A stretch of DNA of 64,000 bases from Sphaerolaimus hirsutus (GCA_964036195.1 OZ038459.1:744001-808000), one strand, 5' to 3'. Counted from the first letter of the stretch, positions 45,401 through 56,880 are shown. Program-made: numbers and translations. The notes: generated from the sequence alone by a model not told the origin.

Positions 45401-46138
45401 AAAAGCTGCCGTTTTTTGAAATTTCTTGTGTTACTTGCTTCAATAGTCTTAGTATATCAAATTTCACATTCAGTGCTGTCATAACTTGCCAGGAAAACTT
45501 TTTAAAATTATTGAAGTTTGAAATATTGAAAAATTCATATCTTTCTTTTATGTTATGTGATTCTTTCAAAAAAAATACTGCTGTGTTAGCGTTTCTTTCG
45601 CCTTTCATTTGGTTATGTTGGCATTATGATATGATTCCGTGTTGCGTGATGAAAAATAAATTTCCATTTAAAGAAAAAGATTTTTTATTCTTTCAAAAAA
45701 ATTTATTACAAAAAATAATTACTACAGAAAAATTCACAGACATTTATAGTACATGAAACAACTATCTAATTAACAAGCATTCACACATGTAAACGATAAA
45801 AAATTATTGAATATGGAACATGAAAATAATTTTTCATTTGGTTATGCTTCACACAATATATGATAATTAGGTGTCAAAAAATCAGATTAATTATGGTTTA
45901 TCACATAACACTCTTTAAATCACACAAACTGCATCGTAGAAAGCAGGGTCAACTCGTTTCTGAGAATGGATTTTTCCAGTTGACTTTTTCAATGAAATAC
46001 ATGAGCTAAATGCCAAAAATATGGGTTAACGCGTATGCTCTTTTAAAAAAGTCAAGTGGTGAGTGATTGTGTCAACTGAAACACTAGTTGACTCTGAGTT
46101 GACTCTGAAATGCGATGTCAACTAGCGTGTGGAGGCCC
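42415..46138. mobile_element. 3.7 kb inverted-repeat element, copy 2
   Basis: Same ends as 10686-14410, flanked by ATT (42412-42414, 46139-46141). By eye the two copies differ by only scattered substitutions and one- to few-base indels, so the family moved recently. It encodes no recognisable transposase. Confidence 0.94.
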
Positions 46139-46141
46139 ATT

Positions 46142-47100
46142 CTTCATTTTCCACAGCAGTTTACACAAATTTTTATACATTTTATAGGACATTTTTAATG
46201 ACTTTTGAAACTTTGAAACATTTTCCTATGCATTTTACACAACTTTTGACAATTTGCATAACATTTGACATGGATTTTACAGCGTACACCTTTACAGTAC
46301 TTTAGCTTATTTTTCAATTCGCTCTAGTTGTGGCTGATAACACTCAGTATTGGACACGATTAAGGTATTGATTCATATATTATCCTTAGAAAATTGTAGA
46401 CCCGTAGCATGATCCACACTCGTGTAATTAATTTCACGACGACATTTCACGTCATCATTTCACGTCGAATCGACGCTGAGCTCTAATTCCCGCTTTAAGG
46501 TGAAAATATTTTTAAAAATGTGAAAATTTGCAATTTTGAGCAACGATATGTTTCAATCACAACAATGAAAGATACAACAAATCACTAGTTCTGCAAATTG
46601 GCAGCTAGGAACTTAAGCAACATGATAGAAAACGTTCTATAGAATTCAACAGACACTCGAGTTTTTGTAAAATTTTACTAAAATTGTACAAAAATTCGAA
46701 TTATTGTACTATTTTACTAAAATTTTACAAAAATTCGAATTTTAGTAAAATTGTATTTTTATTTTATTAATTTTCCATTTTATTTTATTTTGTTTTATTC
46801 TCTAATTTTCCATTTTATTTTCATTTTTTTCTGAGATTGTGCCAACCCTGATTGTACACACTTATTTACCCTGGCGCCATTGGCGTTGTATTTTCCATAT
46901 GGCACCATGGTGCCCTTGGTGCTTGGTGCCCTCTTTCAGTGGTGCCTTTGGCGCCCACTTTTCCATCATTAGTTATAACCCACCAAAATTCTATTTCTGT
47001 CTCCTTCACATCTCAAATTTAAATTTGCCCAACATTCCTTTCAACAAATGACCAGACAAAGCTACAACACACTCATTACTAACACTACGTGACGTTTGAG
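46142..47100. repeat. Fragments: introner body, half fold-back, GGCGCC element
   Basis: 46142-46300 is introner-body-like; 46312-46495 is the right half of the 6772-7259 fold-back; about 46860-46975 carries GGCGCC/GGTGCC and TTTTCCATCATTA of the TAGTGATGG family. Confidence 0.55.
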
Positions 47101-47104
47101 ATAA

Positions 47105-47205
47105 TATAATATATAAGTATGTACTGATGGTAATCTCAATTGGATTACCAATTGTACAGATTACCACTGAGCAGATTACCAACAGGAATCTACCCTCCCC
47201 CCCAG
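47105..47205. mobile_element. Short GTACTGATGGTAATC MITE
   Basis: GTACTGATGGTAATCTCAAT at the left; GCAGATTACCAACAGGAATC then TACCCTCCC at the right. It is inverted relative to the insertion inside peptide gene 2. Confidence 0.7.
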
Positions 47206-47660
47206 GGAGCTCGGCGGTCAGGTCACTCACCGCGGACCGCTGCGCAATTAAATCACTGTACACAGTTACACAGTAATTACTACACTGTAATTATTTTTTT
47301 GAATTTTCTTGAAATTGACTATCTGAACATAGACTACACGCAGTTGGGACTACAAAAACGGCAGAGTAAAGCGATGTTTAAGCTACCCGTTATTCAACCC
47401 ATTGACTGTAGAGCCCATTGACTGTAAGTATGGCGACATTTAAGTGCATTTTAGATGAGTTTTGACACTCATCTAACATTTGACACTTTAAAGGGAGTTT
47501 TTTACATGACTTTTGAAAAATGCCACTCCGATGGATAATTCCCAAGTAATTAGAATACCAATTACCAAGTGCCGCTTTAACTATATTACCCTCAATCAGC
47601 GCCCAACATAATTGCCAATTACTTCATTAATACTCAGCGCATATAAAATTGACCAGTGGT

Positions 47661-47690
47661 AAATATATATATATATATATATATAACACG
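47661..47690 (+). promoter_or_regulatory. TATA-like (TA)n promoter of peptide gene 2
   Basis: ATATATATATATATATATAA occupies the place of the gene 1 TATA box and is followed by the conserved AACACGGT and CAACTCGCAGACAAGACTAC leader. Confidence 0.5.
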
Positions 47691-47803
47691 GTAAATATAC
47701 ATATTTATAACAACACAGTAACAAAATATCAGGATCCAAATTCAACAACTCGCAGACAAGACTACAAAAAAGCAACAACAAAAAAAACAGTCAAAAAGTC
47801 AAG

Positions 47804-50800
47804 ATGGAAAAACACCGAGCTATCATTTTTTGTGCCGCCATTCTAATTATTCTGATCGGAGGTAGATTCCTGATGGTAATCTGCTCAGTGGTAATCTGTA
47901 CCGTTGGTAATCCAATTGTGATTACCATCCGTACATAGCGGATTACCATTCATACATATGGATTACCATCAGTACAAGATGATGGAGGTAAAAATCAGGT
48001 GCTGCTTATTCATTACTAGTGATGGAAAAAATGCCAGGAATTTGGCGCCAAAAGCGCCATGGTGATTTTTTAGACCTAATGCCAAACTTCACACTATAAG
48101 TAATAATAAAAGTTATAAATGGCAGGAATGTTGCTGGAAACACTAGTTTACTAATGATTTTTTTTAAATTGAGTAAACTCATAAATGAGCCTTGAACTCA
48201 TTTGACTTGTCTGGAAGGACTTACATATTTCCTCAAAATACCCCCATTTTTTCAGGGTGTGTTTCAAATTTTTTTATTTTTTCATTTTCATTCCATTTTT
48301 TTCTGGGGTATTTCCAGGGGCTTGGCGCTATGGTCTAGAAAAGTGCCATGGTGCTTTTGGCATTTGGTGCAAAAAGTCTGGCATGTTTTCCATCACTTAT
48401 CATGAGTGCATATAAGATTACCAACTGTACATATAAGATTACCACCAGTACATGGAAACTTCTGCATATGGTTCAGCAAAGGATTACCATCAGTACATGA
48501 AGGGGATTACCATCGCGGAGATTACCATCAGTACCCTCCCATCGGAAATGGCGCCGATGTAGAAGCGAGGAGAGGTTTTTTTCGTGAGTTTTGGAATCTG
48601 GTGCTTTAGTGATTCTTTGAGGTGATAAAATGGCGTCATCGGCGCTTGGGTCTACTTTTCCTTGGCGCCACTGTTTTTCCTGGAGTATATGGCGGCAAGG
48701 TTACATTTTCATTAGGCCGCGTTTACACGGATTTTTTTGACGACTCGACAACATTAAAAAGTCCAATAAGTTGAGTAAAAAGATTCCATATTCATGAGAA
48801 GAAGTGGTCAACTATACATTCTCCTTAGGTGAATATGCATGTCAAATTGCATAATCGTGCTTGAAGTTCAGGTGTAGATGTTTGGAAACATGTTGCTGTT
48901 GTCGGAAGCTGTCGGGAGACTTTTTAATGTTGTCGAGTCGTCACAAAAAATCCGTGTAAACGCGGCCTTACATTACCAAACACATTGGGCGGCACACTTG
49001 TTTACGACCGAAATTTCGGGAACTGGGAAACAGCTGTGGACACATCCGAGTTTACCGGAATGATGAGTCGGTCAACTACTGTTGACGTATAGAGAACATA
49101 TTCTCATTTTAGTAAATTCAAATCAAATCAATCAGATTTATGGAGGGGCGGGTTTGCGCCGCCATTCTAATTATTCTGATCGGAAATGGCACCTATGTAG
49201 AAATAAAATAAATTACATAAAATAAAAAATACGGGAAATAAAATGCAGTAGGAAATTTAAGCAAATAAGTAAAAAAATTGTGAATGGGCGCCCGGCTCGG
49301 GTGGATTGGAGTCTCGGCTCGGCTGGCGGCGGATTGGCGCCGCTAACTACCGTATTTGCTCGAATTACCCCCGGGGTTTTTTTTTCAGAGTGGAAATGTT
49401 GAGGGTGGTTAAACGAGGGGGGTATTATTTCGCCAGAAATTTTTTGAAATCCCAGTACTAAATCACCGTTTGTAATGTACACGTCGAAAAATGCAATAAA
49501 AAACGCCATTTATAAGACTATTTAGACTTATATAAGTACGTAAACAGCAGAAACCCTGTTCTCACATAACATAGTCATTGTTTTAACCTGTGTTCTGCGT
49601 TTCCCGGATCGCAGCTTTTGTCATCCACGTAGGGGGAGTATTTCAAGGGGGGGTTAATAAATTCATAGTGCCCATTTTGAGGGGGGCGAGTATTTCGAGA
49701 GGGGGGAGTATTTCGAGGAAATACGGTACATGTGATTATCCATATACATGGATGCGTTGAGGCACACCGCCTATTTTTCCTCAGCCCGTTGAAACCTGGG
49801 GTATGTCGAGGGAGGTTCAAGGGGGGGGGGGCTGATTCGAGTAAATACGATAACAAACGGGCTCAATATCAGCAGGTCCCCGCGCGTACAGCGTCCGGTC
49901 GCGGCCGAGCATCGACAGCCTGTACCTGACCGACCGGGTGCGCGCCAACGCCCGGCTGGGCTACAGCGGCGGCAGGCGCTTCGGCTTTGGTGGGTTCCAT
50001 TTTTATTTGTTTTCTCGGTTTGACTTTTTGATGAGTTGTATGAATGTGAATGGGGAATATCGAGGGTCTAATACGAGGGTATTTACACCTCCAACGTATA
50101 CGGTATTTCCGGGAATTACCCCCCCCCCTCGAAAAACCTCCCCCACCCCTCAACATGGGCACTATGAATTAATAACCCCCCCTCGAAATACCCCTCCCTA
50201 ATTGAGTGTAAATAGAACGTCAATGACAAAAGCTGCGGTTCATGACGCATGCAATGCATAACACACGTTAAAAACAATGATTGTGTTACGTTAGAACATG
50301 GTTTATACCATCTGCATACTTATATATATACCGTATTTCCTCGAAATACCCCCGGGGGGTTTATTTTTTCAGAGTGAGAATTTTGAGGGGGGGTTAAACG
50401 AGGGGGGTATTTCGAGGGGGGGTTATTATTTCGCCAGAAATTTTTTGAAATACCAGTACTAAAATGTCGTCTGAAACGTACACAGACGTCGAAAAATACA
50501 ACAAAAATCGCCATTTAAAAGACTCTAAAGACATTTATAAGTGGGTAGACGTACAAACACTGTACTTACATAACAGAGTCATCGTTTTTAACGTGTGTTC
50601 TGCATTGCCGGGATGACAAACCGCAGCCTTTGTCATTTACGTTCTCTATGTACACAATTTGGGGGGGTATTTCGAGGGGGTGGGGGTTTATAAGTTCATA
50701 GTGTCCATTTTGAGGGCGGTATTTCGAGGGGGGGGGGGTATTTCGAGGGGGGGTATTTCGAGGGGGGGGGGGGGGGTATTTCGAGGAAATACGGTATATA

Positions 50801-51797
50801 TATTTATATATCGTATATATGGTGGTTTTTGTTGCATTTTTCTACGTCTGCGTACATCATTAGCACCGAGACTTCAAAAATTTCTGTCGAAATAATACCC
50901 CCCCTCGGATTACCCCCTCGAAATAATAACCCCCCTCGAATTACCCCCCTCGAAATACCCCCGCCCTCAAAATTCTCACTCTAAAAAAAATAAACCCCGT
51001 GGGGGTATTTCGAGGAAATACGGTATCTACCTAGGTAGTAGGTTAGGTACACTGAAACGAAAATGTTGATAGAATGATTTTTGAGTTTTCTGTTTCTTCA
51101 GACGATTGTTTTGTGTGGTTTTTATGTTAATTTAAGCAGAAATGTGACTAAAACGAGAAATATGGTGCAGTGACTTTTTAATTTTTATGCTATGTTTCTA
51201 TTCGCTCTTGCTGTAGGGAAAAACATTCCGTTCTAAGTATTTTGATAGGGGAGATATTCGAGGTGCAAGGTCGATAAATTGGTGGTTTCTGTTCCCTTCG
51301 AACAACTCCCGTCGAAGAATTATCCTAGTAAAAAATCCTTTAGGGTTACTCAAAGAATGTGCTGTACAATTTTTGTTTGATTTTATCGGCATTTTCTATT
51401 TCCACCTCCAACGTGAAAACGAAAATGCTGGTAAAATCGTTTTTTTGGGGGTTTTCTGTTTCGTCAGGCCATTTTTATTGCGGTGTTTGCCTTAATTTAA
51501 ACAGAAATGTACAGTGACAGCGCACATGTTTTCAAAAGCTTATATTTCTATTCACTATTGCTGTGGAACAACATTATGTTCAAAATATTTTCTACATTCT
51601 GTTCTGGAAAGATATTCAAGGTGCACAGTTGATTAATTCGTGGTATATCTGTAAAAATGTGAGTTCCCACGCTCCTCGAAGAATTATCAATAGAAAAAAA
51701 TCCCTTGAGGGTTACTCAACGAGTGTGCTGTACAATTTTTTTTGAATTTTATCTCAATAAAACCTCAACATTATCAATTTCAGGTCGACGCGGATGA
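47804..51797 (+). CDS. Secreted amidated-peptide precursor, gene 2 (exon 1 interrupted)
   Basis: Paralogue of gene 1. Exon 1 is in two pieces (47804-47860 and 48547-48583) separated by a 680-bp insertion, followed by 49876-49989 and 51784-51797. Without the insertion the protein is also 73 codons: MEKHRAIIFCAAILIILIGN, GADVEARRGFFRPRAYSVRS, RPSIDSLYLTDRVRANARLG, then YSGGRRFGFGRRG, stop. The C-terminus again gives an F-x-F-Gly-Arg-Arg amidation signal. Retained, the insertion shifts the frame. It could be removed by splicing between GGAG|GTAGAT and GCGGAG|ATTACC, which would add eight residues in frame after the hydrophobic core. Whether the gene is active is open. Confidence 0.65.
47861..48540. 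mobile_element. 680-bp GATTACCATCAGTAC element inside the signal peptide of gene 2
   Basis: Flanked by a 6-bp duplication ATCGGA (47855-47860, 48541-48546). Ends GGTAGATTCCTGATGGTAAT and inverse GGGAGGGTACTGATGGTAAT. A TAGTGATGG/GGCGCC-type element is nested inside (about 48016-48398). Confidence 0.85.
48720..48965. mobile_element. Short GGCCGCGTTTACACGG MITE in gene 2 intron
   Basis: Deletion derivative of the GACCCCGTTTACACGG family, with TTA on both sides. Confidence 0.85.
49153..49206 (+). pseudogene. Broken third copy of peptide exon 1
   Basis: Reads CAAILIILIGNGTYVEIK then stop. It matches the gene 2 exon 1 core without the insertion, so it was copied from a form that predates the insertion. 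It lacks the start codon and any following exon. Confidence 0.8.
49350..49726. mobile_element. TA-flanked G/C-tract MITE in gene 2 intron
   Basis: CCGTATTTGCTCGAATTACC and inverse end, TA outside. Confidence 0.82.
49876..49989 (+). CDS. Peptide gene 2, exon 2
   Basis: Acceptor ATCAGCAG, donor TTTG|GTGGGT. Conserved with gene 1 exon 2 at VRAN(A/S)R and GGRRF(G/S)F. It is markedly GC-rich against the AT-rich surroundings. Confidence 0.75.
50331..50794. mobile_element. TA-flanked G/C-tract MITE in gene 2 intron
   Basis: CCGTATTTCCTCGAAATACC and inverse, TA outside. It holds G runs up to about 16. It is very similar in its unique centre to 17718-18164 and 61074-61560. Confidence 0.88.
50795..51783. 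repeat. Gene 2 intron: tandemly duplicated copy of the gene 1 intron segment
   Basis: The roughly 400-base segment seen once at 38215-38612 (ACGAAAATG...GTAAAATCG, TTTTCTGTTTCGTCAGGCCA, GAATTATC...GGGTTACTCAACG) occurs twice here, at about 51050-51400 (diverged) and 51410-51783 (close). This is a second duplication after the gene duplication. Confidence 0.75.
51784..51797 (+). CDS. Peptide gene 2, exon 3
   Basis: TCAATTTCAG then GTCGACGCGGATGA, identical to gene 1 exon 3, giving Gly-Arg-Arg-Gly-stop. Confidence 0.7.
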
Positions 51798-53160
51798 CAG
51801 ACACGCAAATCGAAAAGTCGACGAATTTGGGTCGTCGCTTATCGGACTTATGTTTTCCTGATGCTTAAATGCGTGTTTGAATATTTTCAGTTGATTTTCA
51901 GGTTTATTTCGGCGGACCGCAAAGTATTTATGCATGCACATAGTTGTGCACATGTTCACAAAAATTCAGATTCACAATTTACATTCCCTCTCGAAGTACC
52001 CCCAGGTCTGAGAGAGCTTATGAAACCCCCTTAGAAATGGCCCTGTGCTGGCGCGCATGTAAACCCGGTGCACATGTAGGTCAAATTTCCCACATTTTTC
52101 CATCACGCTACTATTTTATAAGTAAATCGGTCCGTATAGTGTCAATTTTCCATAAAATACACTGAATGGCATTGGCACCAAAAATCACTAATATGTATAT
52201 AAATATACCGTATTACCTCGAATTAGCCCCCCCCCCTTGAAATAAGCATGAGATAATCGCACATTGACGTGTCATTATTGTAAATTCTGTCGTCACAAAC
52301 AAATATTATTTCAAGAATAATATAAAATAATTTACGTACTTTTTACCGCACGCGCGATATTTACAATCAACACAAAGTACGCGTTGAATTTAAACATTAT
52401 AAATAATTTTCATCACATTTATGACACCCCTAATTCCCGGACACAACATTTGTAATTGCAAACACAATGAAATCCCCAAAATCCATGTTTCACACAATCG
52501 GGCGGTGGCAGATCAAAGTGAAATCCATGATAAAACCTCCCGACGCTTGGATTCTCGCTACGGCCGTGAAAAACAGAAACACTACCCAGTTGAATTGAAC
52601 CAATCCGCGTCACCGGTGACAATTGTCAAAACAAACAAACAATTGAAATCAAACCTGTCACGGAATAGAATGCCGGCTGTCAATCACACGTCGCTTCAAA
52701 CAAATCCAATCTCGATATCGACCTCTTACACAGGTTCACATTGGACAATAGATGTTGACATTCGATTTTCGGGGGGCACATCTAAATCAATCCAGCATTT
52801 GCGCATCCTTTTACCGCGCGGCCATAAATCCTACGATTGTTGTGCTGTGCCGCACTTGGCCGTGGATGGATATAAATGATTTGGTTTCAGTTGGTGCGGT
52901 TCTGGTTCATGGATTTAGACTGTTTTCTCGTGTGGTGGAATATTTATACTGCGGCAACTTGTGCCCGTTTAAGTCCACTGTGAACTGGAAACTGGAACTC
53001 TTTTCTGTAAACTGGAAATTCGGGAAACTCGTTTTGGCACAAGAAATTTGTGGCACTTTTCTTACCACTTACGACTTTAATTTAAAATCACTTATAACTC
53101 CCGCTATAACGTAATTGTCACTTGATTGATACCCCCCTCAGTATCTTTTCACTTTTTGTT
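51798..53160. other. No recognised gene; long open frames without family match
   Basis: After the gene 2 3' UTR there is a MITE fragment (about 52208-52250) and a relatively non-repetitive segment at 52380-53130 with a 152-codon plus-strand frame. I find no motif, signal or splice pattern to support it as a protein. Confidence 0.35.
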
Positions 53161-54766
53161 ATCACTTTCTTTACACTTGACAAGGCGCGGAATTGGCCCC
53201 AGGATCCAAATTTGAATATTTATCTATCTGTTAATGCTGTTTAGGTTAAATTCAGACTTTTTCACCCAAGTACAATACCGGCACCATGTCTAAGGCTGAA
53301 TACCTAATAAATTTCCCAGGTCATGTTGTTGATACATTGACACTTGATCTGATCACTTTTCACAATTTCTTTAAAAAAGTTGATGGGGCTTCGGAATTGT
53401 ACGCGTGTATTTTTTAAGATTCAAGAACACACATGCAATGGATATTTTGCAATCAAAGTCATGCTTGAAATTGTGTTTATATTTATACTCCAGTGACGTA
53501 ACACACTGCACGCTCAGTCATTCATGTCTCACGTTGGAAGTGTGCCAATGATAATTAGGTGAGCATGCCATCTTTGTGAAAGTAGAAATAAGATTAGCTT
53601 TGAATATGCTGACGAAAAACATTATAACAGCAATCAAATTTGTCGTTTTTTTCCTACGGAACCCGCATGCGTTTAATATTGGTGGCACGCTTCCAACGCG
53701 AATTTCGCATGCAGTGTAAAGTCACTAAAGTATAACAGGATACTCAATTCACTATTTAGGTACCTATATCTACCCCCAAAAAGTCTGCCAATTTCCGACG
53801 CACTGCACTGCGCACGCACAACCGCCAGCGATGGCTGAAACACGCGCGCGCCGCGCGACAGTGCCGCAAGCGGTGGCGACACTGCCGCGGTGCCAGCCGC
53901 GGCGGCCCACACGCAGTCGCGTTGTCGCAGCCGCTGCAAGCGCATCTGCCGCGCCGCGCCCATAGAAGGGTTAAAACATGGCCCAAGGTCAAATTCTGCC
54001 GCGCCCGTGCCATCCGCCCACCTGTACGCCTGCAGCGCGACCGCCCGCAGAAACTATGCGCCGCCGCGCCGGCCAAAGTTCATAGTAGTTGCGCCGCGCG
54101 GCGCAGTTCATTTGGGCGCCCGCGGCCGGCCATTGCACAAATATCACTGTGCGCGCCGCTCCTACCTGTGCCGCTGGTTCCAAGCTGCCGTGGTCGTTGG
54201 CGGAAAATTTGTCGTGTCGGTTTTTTGGGTGCTGCTGTAGCTGAGCTTTGTGTGACTTCGCAGATTTACTGAATCTCCAAAAGCGTTAGTGCAGCGTATT
54301 TACAATACAAGATTGCGTGTATGATTCGCAGATGATTGTTGCGAAGAGCAGACTTCACACTGCTGTTTGCTTCACACTTCACATTGCACACTTCACATTG
54401 CTTCACCAACCATATTATATCAAGTACGTCACGTTTTTTGGAAAATCTCGCTTACCATCAGTAAAAAATACTCAACATCAGCTCTGTCCAGTCCACTTCT
54501 ACGGTCAAACACACCACGAACCGTATTTTAAAGGGCAAATATTTACACAGCTGCAACTTACACACAAAAAAACTTCACGTTTCACACTTTCTCGCGTCAA
54601 AAATCAGCGCACACTTTTCCGCCGCGGCGGCGGGGATTGGCGCGCGGATGTGGCCAAATTCTGGCGCAGTCTCCCTCCAGTGGGGCCCTCACAATCGTCA
54701 TGTCCCACCGCAGGTGTCCAATTTCGCCGCGCTGCCTTTAGATTTATATACATATCTATCTAGGTA
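53161..54766. other. GC-rich interval 53770-54240 and 54600-54740 in non-coding DNA
   Basis: CpG-rich blocks stand out from AT-rich flanks. Frames in both directions are Arg/Ala-rich and mutually exclusive. They might be a promoter or diverged exon, but nothing is recognisable. 53170-53205 resembles one end (GCGGAATTGGCCCC) of the TTCCGC family. Confidence 0.35.
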
Positions 54767-55079
54767 CCGTATTTCCTTGAATAGGGCCCCCTTGAATAAT
54801 TCTCCCTCTCGAAAAATTCCCCCTGTAAGGGAGTGAGGAAAGAAAAATTTCCCTTGAATAAATCCCTCCTTAACAGATTTTATCAATTTGCTGTGCCCAA
54901 TTTTAACTAAAAAATCAGTGTTAATAAAGCATGTTTCGTGAAATCAGTTGATTGAAAAATGCTTGACAATTTTGACGAAATAATAATCCCCCCTTGAATA
55001 ATTCCCCCTCAAATAGTTCACCCTCAAAAAAGTCTGGCGAAATAATAATTCCCCAGGGGAATTATTCAAGCAAATACGG
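54767..55079. mobile_element. TA-flanked MITE, CCGTATTTCCTTGAATA ends
   Basis: Inverted ends with TA outside. The arms carry CCCCCTTGAATAATTC blocks. Confidence 0.85.
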
Positions 55080-55551
55080 TATATATACGATTGCGCCGCC
55101 GCGCCTTCTAGCGACTGAAGGAATGGAATCATGATTAGGGCATTCGTGCGGCAGCGTATCGATAATTCGTGTGGTCAGTACTGCGGTCGGATGGAAATGG
55201 TGCCAATTTTGATTACAGCAAGTGTGATGTTACAGCTGCGATTTGTTAACACTTTATTTTGTTTTTGAGCCATGTTCCCCTTTGATGCAAACACAACCAG
55301 GATTTATGTTTGAGTCATGTTCACAGCATTTATACTCACAGTTTGTTCACAGCATTCCTAAATCTATAAAAGTTTGGCTTAGATCACGAATTTATAACTT
55401 AGGTACAGTGTAGTGTACTACAGGTTTCTAGTGTACATTCATTCAAATTCCAATTCAAACCCAACGAAAAACTCAACCGCCGAAATGTTGAGCCACTTCA
55501 AAAGGTCGATCTACAAATGCCATTGCACTTTCGAAAGCGCGATTTAGCACA

Positions 55552-55627
55552 CCCGTTCCCCGGCAGCGGCACCGCCGCCATTGTGGCCTTCGGCGGCGCG
55601 TCCGTCAAGCACTTTCACCACTTCGAG
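55552..55627 (+). other. Possible exon broken by a hAT-like insertion
   Basis: GC-rich frame HPFPGSGTAAIVAFGGASVK, HFHHFE, stopping exactly at the CAGAGTTGTTAAA end of the following element. Past the element a frame remains open. No family was recognised, so this is only a suspicion. Confidence 0.25.
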
Positions 55628-56264
55628 CAGAGTTGTTAAACTCCGGTTACTTTACACCTTGCACGCTTGGTTCCCGCTGGGAGTGTGCCAACGATGGTGC
55701 ACGCGTGCGAGTTTCATAAAAATATGACAAAATTGATTGTTGTTATAATGTTTTTCATTAACATATTCACATCGATGAATTTTTCCATCTTTTTACGGAA
55801 ATCGCATGAGGTTGAAATCATTGGCACGCTTCCAACAGGAGACATAAATCCGTGCGAGGGCAGAGTATCATGTACGCCGAGTATAAAATGAATGTACTTT
55901 TACCCTTTGTTAAATAAACTGGGAAAGAAACTGAGAAAGTATGCTTACATTTCGTCTCAAAAAACGTCTCTCTTAATCGGTATATTTTTAAGTATCTCAG
56001 TAGAGAAAATACTGATTCACTGCATTTTGACCACTATGATTGAGCAATTTGAATGTTTTTCCTTTCATGTTTTCTCCTTGGATTGAATCCTGGGATTGAA
56101 AATCCGCTTAGGTATTTTTAGTTGTTTGAGTATCTACTTTTTACCGCTTTTAGCGAGACTTTTTTCATTGCCCTGAGTCACAATATTAAAATTAACTTTC
56201 TAACAGGCAGTGAGTAAATTACATATAGGTACTTTTCAAAAGTATTTTACTTTTAACAACTCTG
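55628..56264. mobile_element. hAT-like element, CAGAGTTGTTAAA ends
   Basis: CAGAGTTGTTAAA at the left and TTTTAACAACTCTG at the right. The flanks CACTTCGAG and CACTTTCGG could be a decayed duplication. Confidence 0.75.
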
Positions 56265-56660
56265 GCACTTTCGGAGCCGGGTTTCTTGCAGAATAAACAG
56301 CGTGTGTAAGCAAATAGTGCCGCGTCGGGGCGACAATTACAGGGCACAAATTATTGATGGATTTGGAATTGTTGCCAATTTGAGATTTTGGTTATTGCCG
56401 TGACGGCGGGAGAAATCGGTCTGTCAAAGAAAATCATCGGTGAAGCGGTTTTATTTGAATCTGGAACCCTGCCGAGTCACGAATATGAAACAAATATTAA
56501 ATTTCTGTTGACTTGTTGTGTAAAAATTGCGAATGCAATGTCAAAATAACAAGTAGGTACAGATTCATACAGATACAGGAGAACTCTATAAATATTCTTA
56601 TAAATACCGTGAACTTTTATTAATTTTGGTCAAAAATCAACCATTCAATAGTGCGCCTGG
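56265..56660. other. Non-coding, nothing recognised
   Basis: AT-rich sequence between two elements; no exon seen. Confidence 0.3.
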
Positions 56661-56661
56661 G

Positions 56662-56880
56662 GCCAGTTCCGCAAGTAGACAAGTTAAGAGTTAAAACTTA
56701 AGAGTTGAGTAAAATGACAAATGACAAGTTATGAATAAATTTAAGAGTTAAGAGTTGAGTAAAACGACAAATGATTTTACTTAACTCTTAACTTTTAACT
56801 TTACTCTTAACTTATCATTTACCATTTTACTCAACTCTTAAGTTCTAACTCTTAACTTTTCCACTTGCGGAACCGGCACC
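56662..56880. mobile_element. Short TTCCGC-family element, TTAAGAGTTGAG arms
   Basis: GGGCCAGTTCCGCAAGTAGAC at the left (first 20 bases), and GTGCCGGTTCCGCAAGTGG inverted at the right. Deletion form of 8980-10340. Flanking triplets CTG and CAG. Confidence 0.8.

Noticed and set aside
47655-47690. (TA)n run as a simple microsatellite only
   Set aside because: It occupies the promoter position matching the gene 1 TATA box, so it is listed as a likely promoter rather than just a repeat.
52421-52879. 152-codon plus-strand frame, the longest without N
   Set aside because: No signal, domain, codon bias or splice context. It overlaps other frames in both directions and matches nothing I recognise.
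53756-54272. Arg/Ala-rich frames on both strands in a CpG-rich block
   Set aside because: Equivalent frames exist in several registers, as expected of GC-rich DNA. No family match.
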